Part shown: piece after piece, positions 5,182 through 5,331 of the stretch
How positions within the stretch are numbered: position 1 is the first letter of the stretch
How the letters are laid out: each line of letters starts with the position of its first letter
Assembly: GCA_913030785.1 (NCBI GenBank)
Contig: CAJWER010000214.1
Coordinates: 1-5,331 of the forward strand
DNA: 5,331 nt
Direction: 5' to 3'
From: an uncultured Chloroflexota bacterium
Lineage (GTDB): Bacteria > Chloroflexota > Dehalococcoidia > Lucifugimonadales > CAJWER01
Made by a program: the position numbers and the translations under genes
Notes under the pieces: generated by a model
Database searches by the model: none
The model's input: only the letters and a program-made list of their open reading frames with translations
Told to the model about the DNA's origin: nothing

Positions 5182-5331
5182 CTACCGGCTCGCCAGTGAC
5201 GCCACCACAGACGCCACGTTTTCGGGTGTAATAGAGTACTTCTCCATCAGACTGGCCTGGGAGCCGTACTCATCGGGGAAAAGGTCTGGGAGACCGATTC
5301 GCTTGAAACGTTTGGCAGTGTCGAAATTGGC
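5182..5331 (-). CDS. Transketolase-type protein, C-terminal end (partial)
   Basis: Only the last 49 residues are in the window, ending at TAG 5184-5182; the gene continues beyond the right edge. The segment KRIGLPDLFPDEYGSQ (10-25) followed by LMEKYSITPENVASVV (28-43) matches the extreme C-terminus of transketolase family proteins, especially the separate C-terminal subunit (pyrimidine-binding plus C-terminal domain) found next to sugar and secondary-metabolite genes. Related C-termini occur in DXP synthase and 2-oxoacid dehydrogenase E1 beta, so the exact family is less sure. Transketolases move two-carbon ketol units using thiamine diphosphate. Here it may feed sugar precursors or act on a sugar of the cluster, but the active-site part is not visible. 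It is on the same strand, 114 bases upstream of the SMR-like gene. Confidence 0.68.
   Translation of the reverse strand, partial: ANFDTAKRFKRIGLPDLFPDEYGSQASLMEKYSITPENVASVVASLASR

Noticed and set aside
1..5331. CRISPR arrays, tRNA or rRNA genes, IS ends or transposases
   Set aside because: Looked for on both strands; no regular direct repeats, cloverleaf-like sequences or transposase motifs were seen.

Overview
This is a bacterial window, probably from an uncultured or environmental organism. It is moderately GC-rich, has tight gene spacing and AGGAG-type ribosome binding sites, and uses TTG, GTG or CTG for most starts. A thrombospondin type 3 (TSP3) repeat protein at the left edge suggests a group with large secreted calcium-binding proteins, such as Myxococcota-like or Planctomycetota-like lineages. 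That placement is only a guess. The phylum cannot be fixed from the window.

Layout: positions 3 to about 350 carry, on the plus strand, part of a TSP3 repeat protein with no start in the window. At about 343-353 the sequence switches abruptly to the interior of a minus-strand dTDP-glucose 4,6-dehydratase gene (rfbB/rmlB), so the two genes meet tail to tail and both look truncated. From there to the right edge every gene is on the minus strand. In transcription order (right to left) they are: the C-terminal end of a transketolase-type protein (5331-5182); a 114-base gap with a possible promoter and two small palindromes; a four-helix small-multidrug-resistance (SMR)-like transporter (5067-4729); a SAM-dependent methyltransferase (4671-3910); a family 2 polyprenyl-phosphate glycosyltransferase (3905-2922); a DegT/DnrJ/EryC1-type sugar aminotransferase (2845-1742); a one-module NDP-hexose 2,3-dehydratase (1729-1022); and the truncated 4,6-dehydratase (1010 to about 348).

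How the genes fit together (inference): the 4,6-dehydratase makes dTDP-4-keto-6-deoxyglucose. The 2,3-dehydratase removes the C2 hydroxyl to give a 3,4-diketo-2,6-dideoxy sugar. The PLP aminotransferase would put an amino group at C3, giving a 3-amino-2,3,6-trideoxyhexose of the kind known from vancosamine and daunosamine biosynthesis. Here the neighbours are not antibiotic genes. They are a membrane GT2 like ArnC/GtrB/DPM1, which loads sugars on undecaprenyl phosphate, and an ArnE/ArnF-like transporter, which may flip the lipid-linked sugar. The set therefore resembles an Arn-like route that could decorate a cell-surface polymer, lipid or protein with a possibly methylated amino-trideoxy sugar. 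The final transferase and acceptor are not in the window.

The main cautions are the broken rfbB at the left, which may be an assembly chimera or a genuine rearrangement, and the unproven regiochemistry of the aminotransferase and methyltransferase.
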